A stretch of DNA of 64,000 nucleotides from Amylostereum areolatum (Eukaryota > Basidiomycota > Agaricomycetes > Russulales > Stereaceae), in assembly GCA_012932865.1 (NCBI GenBank), contig SAXG01000002.1, forward strand, positions 1,054,001 to 1,118,000, in the 5' to 3' direction. The notes beneath the pieces were generated by a model. The model was not told the origin of the DNA. It saw nothing but the letters and a program-made list of their open reading frames with translations, and ran no database searches. Positions 47,391 to 59,000 of this stretch are shown here, piece by piece (position 1 is the first letter of the stretch; every line of letters begins with the position of its first letter). Made by a program: the position numbers and the translations under genes.

Positions 47391-48800
47391 GATGGGGAGG
47401 GAAAGGGCGGGGGGGAAAGACGAGGGAAGAAGGAAAGGCGGAGGGCGTTTTATTTGCCAGGGAACGGAGCGTCTCCCGCGTTCCGCTGGTTTGGCTCGTC
47501 CAGTGCCTGAGCTCCCTTCCCCCGATGCGGTATCCCGATCCCATCTTTTCCTCCTCCGCGGTCCAGATCTCGCCCTCCACCAATCCCCGTCCTCCACCAA
47601 TCACCGCTCCACCTCGCTTCTCCCCGCCTCACCCTTGGCCTCGTCGCTGCCTCACCCTCGCCTGGCGCCGCCTCTGCCCTCGGGGCCACCTCCTCCCATT
47701 CATCTGCCACCGCGCTCTCCGTTCTCTCCCCGCATTTCCCCGCTTCCCATTGTTCTCTCTCCCTTTCATTCCATCCGTAGCTCCTTATCCCCTCTCCAGC
47801 CTTTCCCTTTCTTTTTTTTTTGCAAATGGCCCGAGCACCCCAAATATTCCCGACGGCCCGCCACCTTCCCGCCCCGTGGGTTCTGCCATCATCGGCTATT
47901 TCGGCTTTTCGGCTTTTCCCGCTCCCTTTCCCCGCATTCACGCGCTCCAACGCCCTCCAATCACACTCCTCCGCCCTGCTCACCCTCTCTCGCGTCCACA
48001 GCCAGCCTCCGTCGCGAACGTCGACCTACACCGTCGCTGGCTGCTCGCGCGAACCCCGTCGGGTCGCGTCTCCTGACGTCTTCGCTCGCACCTTCTTACT
48101 TAAGTACAGTTACACGGCGTCCCACCGTGACCGAACGCGCTCTGCACCTTTCCCGCTCTCTCCGCGTCATCTTTCTCTCTCTCTCAGCCCGCATTTCCCC
48201 GTTCGGCACTCGCTTGGCGCTCATGGCCTTGCCCCCCTCCAGTCTCGAGTCGCTCGCGGTTTGGACCCTCCAACCGTTATGAATTGTCGCTTCTCAACTC
48301 GATCTACCAATCGTATCCACCCATTTCCAATTTCTTTTAGCACCTTTCCTCCTCGCGACCCTTCGTCACCCTCACCCTCCTCCTCCTCCTGCTCCTCTTC
48401 CTCCTCGACGACCCATCATCTCCGTCCCTGCCCCTGCTCTCTTCCCCATTTCCACGGAAATTCCCACTGCTCCTCCAATCATCCCTGCTCACATCCCACC
48501 CTGCCAATCCCATCGCCGTTTCACGCTACCGCTCTCCAGTCATCACTTCATCTCCCATTTCCCCATCTCCTCACGCTCCTGGCTGCGCCTCGGACCCTCC
48601 TACCCCGCAATCCTCCATCCCAAACCGTTTCACCGCATCGCCATCGGGCCTCCCCCCCCACTCACATGATTTCCATCATCCATATCCATCCGATACCTGA
48701 CCGGCTTCATGATCCCAATCGACCTGCCGACCATCTCCTCCTCCTCAGCTCCTCCTCCTCGCGCCCGTCGTTCCGCCCTTCCGATCTTCACTCTATCTGA
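47391..48800. other. Promoter side of the Ecl1-type gene, pyrimidine-rich block
   Basis: The plus strand is C/T-rich here and therefore free of stop codons. It has a 325-codon frame starting at an ATG at 47826 (MARAPQIFPTARH) composed mainly of Pro, Ser, Arg and His. On the minus strand this is purine-rich DNA upstream of the Ecl1-type gene. I see no sign that the frame is translated. Confidence 0.45.
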
Positions 48801-49640
48801 TTCCTAAACGTACTGACCCCACCCACACGTACAAAAAAAAACACGCCCCGTCGCGATCTGCGCACGCGTCATGTAATAACCCCTGCGAGTCATGCACCCA
48901 ATACACATACCCATACAGCGACACAAGCTTCGGCTGTGCGCCTCGCCGCCTCCGCCCAAGCCCACGCGCGATCAATCCCATCATCGGACGAACGGTCCCT
49001 CGAGCGACCTCAACCAACGCGCGCGCGCGACGCCTCCCGGCCATTGCCGTCGATATCGACCAACCTTCCTTCTCGGGCTCCCTCTCCTCCTCCTCCTGCC
49101 TCCGCCCTCGCCGTATCCAAGGCACCGATCCAACACGATAGCCCACCCCGGCACCCATCTCCGGCGCCGCCACATCACTCTATCGCTGTTGCTTTGTCCC
49201 CGTCCTCGCCGCCCCCGCGCACTCGCACTTCATCTCCTGCTCGTTCATCTCCCTTTTGACTCGCCGACATTCCCCCCGGCCTCACCCCCACCCCACCCCA
49301 CCCCTTCATGTGCCCGCGCGTGCCACTCCGGGCCTTCCGAGAGCTTGGGGGGTTTCCAAATATTCAATTGTCGTCGGAACGCCGAGGAAAGGGCGGAGGG
49401 CCACCCGCCCCCTCCCTTTCGTGCCAGTCGAGTCCCCTCACTTATCGCGAGGAACGCGTGCGAGCGTCCCCCGGATCCTCGTCCTCTCCCCACGCGATAC
49501 GACGATGGCGATCGTGGCCTCTGCGGTCACGCGCGGAGGGAGAGAGAGATGCGTCAGCCCGTGATGCATGAGGGATCGCGTTACTTATCGCGCGCGCGGG
49601 TGGAGGGGTCCGTCCGTGCACCGCGCAGACCGCGCAGGCG

Positions 49641-49654
49641 CATATGTACATATG
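49641..49654. repeat. 14-bp perfect palindrome
   Basis: CATATGTACATATG equals its own reverse complement. It stands out in a strongly GC-rich surrounding and could be a dimeric protein-binding site. Confidence 0.6.
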
Positions 49655-49788
49655 GGCAAAGTGCTCACAAGCCGATTTCGCAGTGCTCCTGAGCATGCGC
49701 ACGCAGCAGACGTGCACATATGTTGCGCGCCCTGTCGACGCCGACGCACCCAAATCTCTCCTTTGGCAAATCCCCTCGGCGTGCGCGC

Positions 49789-50100
49789 TATAAAGTCAGA
49801 AGGACGCGCGACGGCGACGGCGACGTACGAAATACGTGCTCGACGCAAAACGCTAACGCGCTCAGAGTCAGGACCGGCGACCAAACCCTCCCCCGCGCTC
49901 GCATCTTCCCGAGTGGTTCTCTCCGAGTCCCTTCCGCCGTTCCGTCCGACGCGCTCGGTGGCGCCAAGCAAGTAACCCCTCTCCCCTCCTCCCCCGAGGC
50001 CCCTCCGTCTCCGCCCCTCCTCGCGTGGCTTCTCTCCCCGAGCGCGGACGCCCGGGGCGTGCCCGTCCGCTCCCATCCGGGGTTCAAGATCGCACCGTGG
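49789..50100 (+). promoter_or_regulatory. TATA box, ATG-free leader and splice donor (candidate transcript start)
   Basis: TATAAAG at 49789-49795 is followed by about 300 nt with no ATG on the plus strand. This ends at a consensus 5' splice site (GTG then GTAAGTATG, with the GT at 50100-50101). This layout looks like promoter plus non-coding first exon. No recognisable coding exon follows, so the unit may be non-coding or a gene of unknown family. Confidence 0.3.
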
Positions 50101-50596
50101 TAAGTATGTACATGCATCCCCGAGACGCGCCTCGAAAGCGAGGAGGAGCAGAGGCGCTCGATGCGTTCGTCATCGTTCGAGACTCTCTCCAGACTCCGCT
50201 ATACCCATGCTGCCCTACCGCACCATACCATACATGCGCGCGTGGATGGATGCGCGACGAGTTTCCTCTAGGCCCTTACCCCGCATTACCCTCGTACCCA
50301 CCGCCATCGCATCGGGCTGACGACCCCCCTCTTCCATCGCTCCGGGCGAAGACGCGCACGTTGCGAGAGGAGGAGATAACCACCGGCAGCCCCTCCCGGT
50401 TGAGGCCTTCCGTTAGCTCTCGAGTCGACGCCCCAATCTCAGAACCGGGACGGGCTGGGCTCGTTGACGCATGCTTTTGACGGCGTCATCATCGAGACAG
50501 CATCTCAAATCATCCCGTCCATACCCCGCATTGGCCCATTCACCGTCCGCTCCGCGTTACCCCGCGTCCCCGGCCTCGGTCTTGCGTCTTGCGTCT

Positions 50597-50610
50597 GGCG
50601 TATATACGCC
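50597..50610. repeat. 14-bp perfect palindrome
   Basis: GGCGTATATACGCC equals its own reverse complement and includes a TATA core. It could act as a binding site or as a TATA box in either orientation. Confidence 0.55.
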
Positions 50611-51728
50611 CACATCCCCCTCCGCCCCGACGCTCGGGCGCTAGCTGCCCGTGGGGTGGGGAGAAAGCGTCCCAGCGGAAACCCCTAAACTGCGCGCCTC
50701 TCCGCATCGCGCATCGCCTCACCTCATTGCTCATTGTCATTTCGCCCTCGCCCTCGCCCTCGGACGGCGAAGGAAGATGGTGGGAGGTAAAGTGACGGTG
50801 GTGGCGACGGCGACGGGCGGGAAGAGCCGATGTTCGAGGAGGAGGGGTGGGGGACCGTGTCCGGAAATGGGCTTCCTTCCTCGCCTCGGGCGCGGGGTAG
50901 GCTTGACGCTTCCGGGTTTCCGACGTGTGGGGGTGCGGGTGCGGTGGGCATGGCGGGCGGGGTCGAAGAGGATCAGCGACGCTTGCGGTGCACGGTGTAC
51001 GCGGACGGGTCCGAGCAGGGGGTCTCGGGATACTTACGAGCTGCGTCGTCTAGACGTCCGTGCATGTATGTACGTACGCGCGTATGCGATATGTTCGAAC
51101 CGCGTTCTACGCATCGGTATGCAGGGGAGGCGTCGGTGGCGAGGAACCCCCCCCTCCCGCCTCCATCGTCCCATTCCGTCCGTTCCCCGCGAGATCCTCC
51201 GGTCCATTCCATGACCAGATAAGTGCGACGCGCGACGCGACGAAAGGCCACGGACGCCGGGTTCGCTTGCTACGTAACATATATACATGCAGCGGCGCGT
51301 CGCAACGCCGCGGGGAGACATGCATGCGCCGCTGGCACGCACGCACGCATATACGCTGGTGGCGACGGCGAGACTCGAAGGAGCTTCTGGAAAGCTTGAG
51401 CTTCACCCTGCCCGACGGTGGGTGTACACACACACAAGCACGCTTCGCTCGCTCGACAGGAAAAATCCCACGTCACCTCGGAGGTCACCACCGTCTCGCG
51501 GCGTATCCGGGCTACCTCGTCGCACACACCCACGGGCCACGAACCGCAATACTTATACTATGCCACCCTCGACCGAACCGGCTGAGCTAGCCATCCACCA
51601 TCGCGGTCGGCGGCGATAGGAGATCATTTTATTCAATGCGCGAGAGCGGCGTCGACTGCTAATCTATGTAAGTAAACTAGCTACTACTACTACTACCACC
51701 GTTCGGCCGAGCATTATGATCAGGAGAA

Positions 51729-51752
51729 GGGATGGGATGGGATGGGATGGGG
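51729..51752 (+). repeat. (GGGAT)n short tandem repeat
   Basis: Four to five copies of GGGAT lie in tandem in non-coding DNA. A looser version (GGAT/GGGAT mixture) recurs at 58755-58776. Confidence 0.8.
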
Positions 51753-52820
51753 TGTATCGGCCTTCTTGCTGCTAGCAACTCGCTGCTTAGGATCATTCTC
51801 GCACGCGCAGAGACGCAGAGGGGAATTGGATCAAGTGCGTGGGGTAATGTGTGCTGCGTGTGCGAGTATCGTGGTCGAGTCGGTGCCAGTGACCTTCCCG
51901 CGGGCCGCGGCTTCCCGCCAGCGCGACGCTCCGATACTTCGCCGTCGAGGACAGCTGGTGTGATCGTGCGTATTACCACCCAGGTACCCACCGCCCACCA
52001 CGGTACCAGTGGCTGGCACGAACTCTCCGGACATTCTCGTCAGACTCGTTTCCTCTCATCTACCGACTACCGCCCTGCGCGCCGACGCCCACGCGAAGTA
52101 TACCCCAAACGCAATTAAAGGCTGCGGACTCAGGATTGTATTGGTGCTTAGTATCCGACGAGGATGCTATAGTAGCCCGACACTGGTGGCACGCTGCTCG
52201 CGATCATGTTCCGGGGGCTCCTTATCCAGCCTCTGATATGCCTGTGATATGTGGACAATGGCTGGACGCCGCGCATGGATTAGTCATGCGTCGCGCGGTC
52301 TCCCCCTGCGACTGATCCTCGTCCTTCGGGGGCGTTTGACGATGACTCCTGCGGGATCTGCCCCGGAAGGCAATGCACACCGATAAGCAAGCAGAGGGAC
52401 GCGATGCTCGGGTGGGTGGGTGGGAAACCCGGGGCCCCTCCGTCTCTACCTATCTCTATCTATATCACCAAGTTCTCATTTAAATAATCTCTCCTCGGTT
52501 TCATCTGTTCTCTGATGGCTGATGGCGTATATGCGCAGGTCGGCCATTGTCAGGATGCCCACGACGCGCTCGGGTGGGGCATGTCCTGACATACTCACTT
52601 GCTCGAGACGTGCAGGGCGGGGAAACGTGGGACGGCGGTTGGGACCAGCTCCGTTTGGCGCGACGTTTCGGATTCGGGCGTCGTTCGACTCACTGGACTC
52701 GTGGGGCGCGATCGCCTCGACCGTCCTTCCCCGCGTCTCCGTCCGTGGAAGACGGCGGGGGCGGGGGCGGGGTAGGGGTTCGAGGTGCGCGTGAGGTACG
52801 GCAATATTGCGTTTCGTGCT

Positions 52821-52842
52821 CGACGGACGGACGGACGGACGG
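52821..52842 (+). repeat. (GGAC)n microsatellite
   Basis: Five GGAC tetramers in tandem. Confidence 0.8.
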
Positions 52843-54544
52843 GACGCTGGGGTTTCGCAAGCGCCGCCTCACACCATCGTCATTCGAGCTCGTCGACATC
52901 TCCGACTCCGTGCCCTCCCCGGTCCACGGTCCTCGAAGTTGGGTTCAGGTTGTAACCGCCTCTCACGCGTACTACGCATAGCACGCCCTGGGCGCGAAAC
53001 GACGGCCGCAACGGCAACATTTTGCCCAGGGTTGGGGGGGGACCTATCACTGTTCGACTCGAGGACTCGCATACGTGAATCCCACTCCACGCCTCCCGCA
53101 TACGACGGCCGACCGAGACCGCGCAAAGAGCCCTCCAATCAACTCGACCCGTCCTTCTAACTAACTATCCTGTGCCCGCGTTCAACTTCCAACTTTTCAA
53201 CGTCCATGATGCTTCCACAGCTCCGACGCGCATTGGAGAGGCACGCACCGACAGACGTATATACGTACACAGCCCGTTCTATTCTATTCACCCCCAACGC
53301 GCGCTGGCACCGCCGGCACCCACAGCGCACCCTCGCTTCCCTCCGTGCGCTCACATATCCACAGGCCGACACGGCTCGACGCGCGTTCGACGTCTGGCCC
53401 TTCTCCTCCCCCGCACGCGCATGCTCTTTCCTCGGACGGGGAACGCCACAAATTCCCCGAGAGCCGGGGCCCCCCGCTGACGATCGGATCCTCAGGCCTC
53501 AGGCCTCAGGCTCCAGCTCCTTCATCGCGCATACGGATATACAGCATCCCATCGCACGTGTTCCTGCGGGGCCGAAGCCCCAGCAGTGCCATGCCTACCC
53601 CGCACTCAAGCTCTCGGCCAATACCCCGCGTTCGTCCCCACGGAGTCCCGAACGCGTCCCACGAGCAAAGCGGCACGGGAAGCTCAAGCTCACTGGTACT
53701 TACCCCGCGTTTCCTCCCTGGCAGGCTGGCACCGACGGATGTCTGCTCGTCTCAAACCCCGCCTTCTCTTCTGCCGCTGCGTGTCCGATCCGCGGGTGCG
53801 TCCACGCCGCGCGCCGCCCGTCTCATACAGCTCGCGCGGTGGGTAGGTTCGTCGCTGTTCCCCATATCCGCTCTGCTTACCGCGCCCTCAAGAGCCGCGA
53901 GAAAGGGCCGTTTCGTCCCGTCCCCGCGTCCGCCGGCTCCCTCGAGGGATCATCGCAGGAAGTTTCAAGGGGCTCGCAACGATTCTCAGGTCACGTCATC
54001 GAAGCAGAAAGCAACTTGCCCCGCGCGTCCTGGCGTGGCCAGTGACAGGTGATATTGCTTCCCCACATCTGTTCGCCCGCGAGCTCTGAGCAGTCGCCTT
54101 TCCCTGCGTTCGCGTCCGTTCGGGCTGCGGTCGATATCACCCCCGCCCCCGCCCCCACCCCCTCGCCCCCCGTCGAAACGACGATGGAATCAAGATCGCG
54201 GGCTGGGAATCACGATCCATCGTACCAAGTTCCGTCGACGCCGCGCTGTTTCCCTGCCTACCGACGCGTCGAACACCTTTGCGACCTTGCTCGACGGGGC
54301 CGTATGCACGACGTTGATAGCGCGTGACGACGGTGTCGAGGCGTTCACAGTTGGACCGTTTGAACTCCGTACTACGTCACCGCACTGCTGCTGCCCCTCC
54401 GGGCTCGTGGCCGAACCGTCGTCTCCCGGACCCATCACTGGCACCACCACCACCACGCTCTTCATGATCTGCCCGCGACCGTCTCTTCCCCAACTACGCT
54501 CTCGCGGGGCTCGAGCCCACAGAAACACGACGTCATCCATCCAT

Positions 54545-54561
54545 CCCCCCCCCCCCCCCCC
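54545..54561 (+). repeat. Poly(C) run
   Basis: A homopolymer of about 17 cytosines, the longest in the window. Its exact length is prone to sequencing error. Confidence 0.8.
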
Positions 54562-54794
54562 GCGCCGTGCCTCACTTCGTCCGCCCCGCGCGCTCCTCGG
54601 CATTCAATTTACCGCCAAAAAAGCCAAACGAACGCGCCATGCATCGACAGGCTCCTGAGCGGTGATAATTGAGGCCCGCCGCGCCATTGAACCAGGCTCC
54701 CCCTCTGCAGCGAGTGCTCCCGGCCCCTGAACCTCTCTCAAGCTTTCTTCCACCGCCTACTGCCGCGCTGCCACACGCATGCATGCATAACACG

Positions 54795-54823
54795 CATACA
54801 TACATACATACATACATACATAC
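54795..54823 (+). repeat. (CATA)n microsatellite
   Basis: About seven CATA tetramers are followed directly by a run of cytosines. A short version (ATACATACATACC) recurs near 55,340. Confidence 0.85.
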
Positions 54824-56000
54824 CCCCCCCGTCTTCCTTCCGCGCGTTGATGCCAGGAGATCGCGGAACAACGACCGTTCCTCGCGGGCGAAGGACGTCT
54901 CCCGGATGCGTCTCTCGGACGCGAACGCGTCTCCTCCTCACGTCGTCTTCCCCGCGCCGCACCGGGGCCTACGTGCGCGACGCCCTACACGTCTTCGTCC
55001 CGGCTGCACTGCACTGTGCATGTGTATTATTGGGACCGGTCGGCGTGTGCCTAGGACGTGGACGCGTGGGCAGTAGGGCGGCGCGGTCGAGCAGGAGCAG
55101 CACAGTGCTGTATAATAAATCAATCCTTATCGGCGAGCGGGTCCTGCTGGATGCTGGAGCGTGGGTGAGCAGCGGAACGATCGGGTCCTTGGTCCTGGTC
55201 GACGACTCCGCCGTGCAGCTGTCAGTTCAAGTTTGCCCCTCCGAGGACATTCCATGCGCGCTGCGCTGCTAAACATAAGTAGGTGAGCGTGCATGATCAT
55301 GATGATAGCTGGCACGTCCGCGCGCCGTCGTGGCAGATACATACATACCAGTGGTACCAGGGACGATGCACGCACGCACGCACGGAGGAGGACTTATACT
55401 AGAAGGTGGGCGGATCAGACGTGCCTCGAGTCTACGTTCGATCGCAGAGCCTATACGAGGTTCCGCCGACCTACTCATATCATGATCGTGAGCAGTTGTG
55501 CGGCACGGTGCATATGAAAGGGACGGACAAGAGTCAAAGTGTAAGTACCGTGCCCCTGCGGCGCGGGGCTTTCCATCTCCTCGGAGCGCTGCCATTCATG
55601 ATGTACACACAAGAGTTACATCACATGTAAATATATATTGGATGAAGAGGGGGGGAAAGAGCCCGCGCACGGCGGTGGAACGGTTATCGGCATGTCCAGC
55701 GAGTTGCAAGAACGCACGGAAGGCATGGAACGGACGAGAAAGGAGAGGGAGCGAAGCGAGGCGGCCATTCTCGGCTTCGCCTCAACGCCGCCTCGCATGT
55801 CTAAGCCAATTGCCCCCCCCCTCCTTCGAGTTCTCCCACGGCCGTCGCCCATACCTCGACCCAAGCCCATCGCATTATCATTGAATATGTACGTACAGCA
55901 CGCATTTCTCGGGTTCGTTCTTCGGTACGTGCGTGATGCTATCATCGCAAGCGGGGCGTCGGGGCTTGTCTCCAGCCGAGCGGGTGGGAGTAAGTCAACC

Positions 56001-59000
56001 TGCGAAGTTCGAACGGAGCGCTGTCGCGGTGCGTCAGCCATACTGCAACCCATCGGTGGGTGCAGCGTCAGCATGTTATGTGTACGCGCCCTGGGGCCGC
56101 TTGCGGTGCGGTTTATGTGTCAAGCGTGACGAGGGGACAGACGCAAAGGGCAGGAAGGATGTGAACAAGCAAGCCCGGCTGGGGGGTCGAGGAGGCGAGG
56201 CGGCCATCTCACCGAACGGCGACCTCGCTTTTCGATCCAGGTGTTTGCATGTGCCCCGATACGGACGGTCGACTCGCCGTACCCCCACACCCCCGCATAC
56301 CGCGAGCGGGAGCGCACTTTGCTCTCTCCCCGCACCCGATCGTCCTCTTCCACGACTGGACGCCGACTCGCCCGCGCAAGTTAGGTGTTTGCGGGCATGT
56401 CGGAGGGGGGGATGCTCGCGATCGGGGGAGGAAAGGCCCGATGGGGGTGGTGCGCGCCGACATGCATGCATCGAACGTGCCACAGCCAGTTCCCCGCCGT
56501 CCGCGCCCGCCGTAGTTGGGCGAGCGTTGGTGAGATCGGGGTGCTGTGGGAGAGCATCGGGGGTAGAGCAGAAATAGACAGAGACCGTGGGCGAGGAACA
56601 GATAGAAAGGACGATCCCCGAGCGCCGCATCGGACCCTTGTGGCGCACATGATCGTACGATGGCCGATGGCCGTGGTCGACGCCCTGCCAGTGCGGGCGT
56701 GCAGCGGGGAGAAGGAACGGGCACGGCGGGCAGATCGGGCACGATGCCGCGATCTCAGCTGCCCGCTCCTCCGCGCCGACCCTCCTTCCCCCAATCCGGG
56801 TCCACGCTCCCCGCTTTGGGACGATGCGCCCAGTGCCGATGTCCCCGCGCCCGCGTCGGCCCATCGACCCACTTGCACATCCGGTGGGGTGGCTCCAGAC
56901 CCGCGACCGAGCTTCCCAGCCGGCCAGTTGCATCCAGTCTGAGTATGTTCACCTCTCACATGCCCTTGCGCTCTGCGCGTAGGCCGCGATGCGGATCCGT
57001 CATTTCAATTCAATGGGGAGGACGGGCACGACCTGTCGCTGTCAGCGCTCTCGATGGTGTACGTCCCAAAACCGAAGCACGCGCCCTACTTGGTTTGCGA
57101 CTTTCCCTCGCCTCGCCTCGCCTCGTTCGCACCTCCCCCAAAGTCGCACGCAGGCTATCTATTGACAGGACCGACCCCGCAATGGCCGGCGGGCCCGCGG
57201 TCGGTCGTGCGCATGTGACTGGAGAGGACCGGACAGGATCTACCGTTTCCTGTGAGCGTTGCGGCGAGTGTGCCCGTGGGGTGGACGAAGCGTCCGTTCG
57301 GTGGGGTGGAAGGAGTCCAGGACGTGAGCAGAACGCGAAGCACCAAGTACACCCCGAACCTTCAAGCCGACCACCGTCCGCCAGCAGCTGCACACCGCCA
57401 TGCACCACGCCGCACCCCAGTGCCGCCCAATCGAGAGCACCCCCCCACCCCACGCCCGCGCACTCAACACCCCATCGTGATCTCGCATCCAATCCCGGTT
57501 CACCCCCACGAACGGCGATCAGAAACAGACCCGCCTCGTCTCTCCTGTGGCGTCGCGAGCCCCGTGCACTTGAACGCCGACTCGCGTGCCTCCCCAGTCT
57601 CCCCACCATGTCATAGCAACCTCGGTCCTCCTAGCACCATCGACGCTCGAGGCCTGCCCCATATGTATGTGATCAACGCGCGCTCGCGTTCGCGACTCGA
57701 GGGGGGGGGGAACACGACGAGTCCAGACAGAGCTCGACGTCTTTGGGTGCGGTGACGTGCGCCATGACGTCTGGCCCGCGTGAGCTCTCCGGTCGGTCGT
57801 GTGCCCGCTCGCCGATCTCGTCCACGCGACGCGGGGCATTGCGCTTTTTACGTGTGCGCGTTTGAATGCAGATCGCGGGGAAAACAGCGCGTGGGTGCGG
57901 GGGAGGGTGAGGGCACAGGACACGCGACCCCGCCCGCGCGCGTAGTGGTACGGTCCAGAGCGCGGTGATGTCAGGTATTTTTCTGGGGAGGGTTGCGTAT
58001 GGGGATGCGAGGGGTTGGGTGAAGGCGAATTCGCGGGCGACTGAGCTGGTGACCTGCGACGGAAGCGCGTCCAGGCCTTGTGAGCCTGCGCATCACAGGA
58101 AGAGAGGGGCTTGGGACTCCTAGCTGCAGACCCTCGGTCGCGACGCGTTCCTTCGAGTCCATGCGTCGTGGGGCTTTCGACCGACGCCGGGGTGGGAAGC
58201 GCGCGAGGTGCGACTCGAGTCCGGGGGCGTTGAATGCGAAAGCCTCTGAGGGTGCGTGTGTGTACGGAAACGCTACGCACGCGTGCCGTTTAACGCTCTC
58301 GGACCTGGAGGGGAGGAGAACGCCGTTGACGTCGAACGATACCCGTGCGTGACTAGTCCACTTTGCTCGTCGATCGGCGCGCGCGCGTAGAGATATTATT
58401 ACGCCTTGGACGCTAAACCCGGCTTCTCTCTCTCTCGGAGGGCAGGAGGCGATCGACGGATATTGGCACTGGCCGGCCACGTTCATGGGAACGAAAGAAC
58501 GTCGAACTCGCGCGCGGGACGGAGAGGAACCCGGTCTGGATTGGGGGGAAGCGGAGCGGGAACTGGAACTGGGAGGGAACACCAGACGCGCGTGGGGAGA
58601 TTTGTCGGAGGGACTCGATGGGGGAGGGATGTCAAGTGCGTTCGATGCGTCGGCCGCGTACGAACGATCCCATGGCCCAATATCTTTGCATCGCATCGCG
58701 CGGTGGGGTTGCGCGCTTGGGGGCATGCGTCACGATTATCTGACGGGTCAGGAGATGGATGGGATGGGATGGATGGGTCAGGAGACGCGCGGGCGTTGGG
58801 CTGGACGTAAATGCGTAAGGATGACTCGTCGAGGGGCTCGCGGACGGCGATCTTGCGCGTTCGGCGGGGTGCGGCTGGACGGTGGGTGTTGTACGAAACG
58901 CGGCGCTCGCGGGACACCTACGCATGCGAGGATGGAACCGATGGGAGGCATCTCATGGGAACGCGGGCGTCTAGCATGGGTCGGGTATGAACGCCGAACG

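Larger units (their letters stand above)
48801..52500. other. Gene-poor block B, left part
   Basis: Very GC- and CpG-rich DNA with no recognised gene. It contains two perfect palindromes, a TATA box with an ATG-free leader and consensus splice donor, (GGGAT)n repeats and several TACTTAC or GTAAGTA motifs, listed separately. Near 52,440-52,500 there is a short AT-rich island. Confidence 0.4.
52501..56000. other. Gene-poor block B, middle part
   Basis: No gene is recognised. The open frame of 279 codons at 53206-54045 has Arg/Pro/Ala-rich composition and competes with equally long frames in other phases. Microsatellites and homopolymers are common. A TATAATAAATC stretch near 55,108-55,118 is the most AT-rich spot. 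Confidence 0.4.

Noticed and set aside
47826..48800. 325-codon Pro/Ser-rich frame on the plus strand
   Set aside because: The plus strand is C/T-rich and so has few stops; composition is repetitive and no family or intron pattern supports translation.
56076..57616. Open frames of 285 (-) and 318 (+) codons
   Set aside because: They overlap other equally long frames in GC-extreme DNA and have Arg/Pro/Ala-rich random composition.
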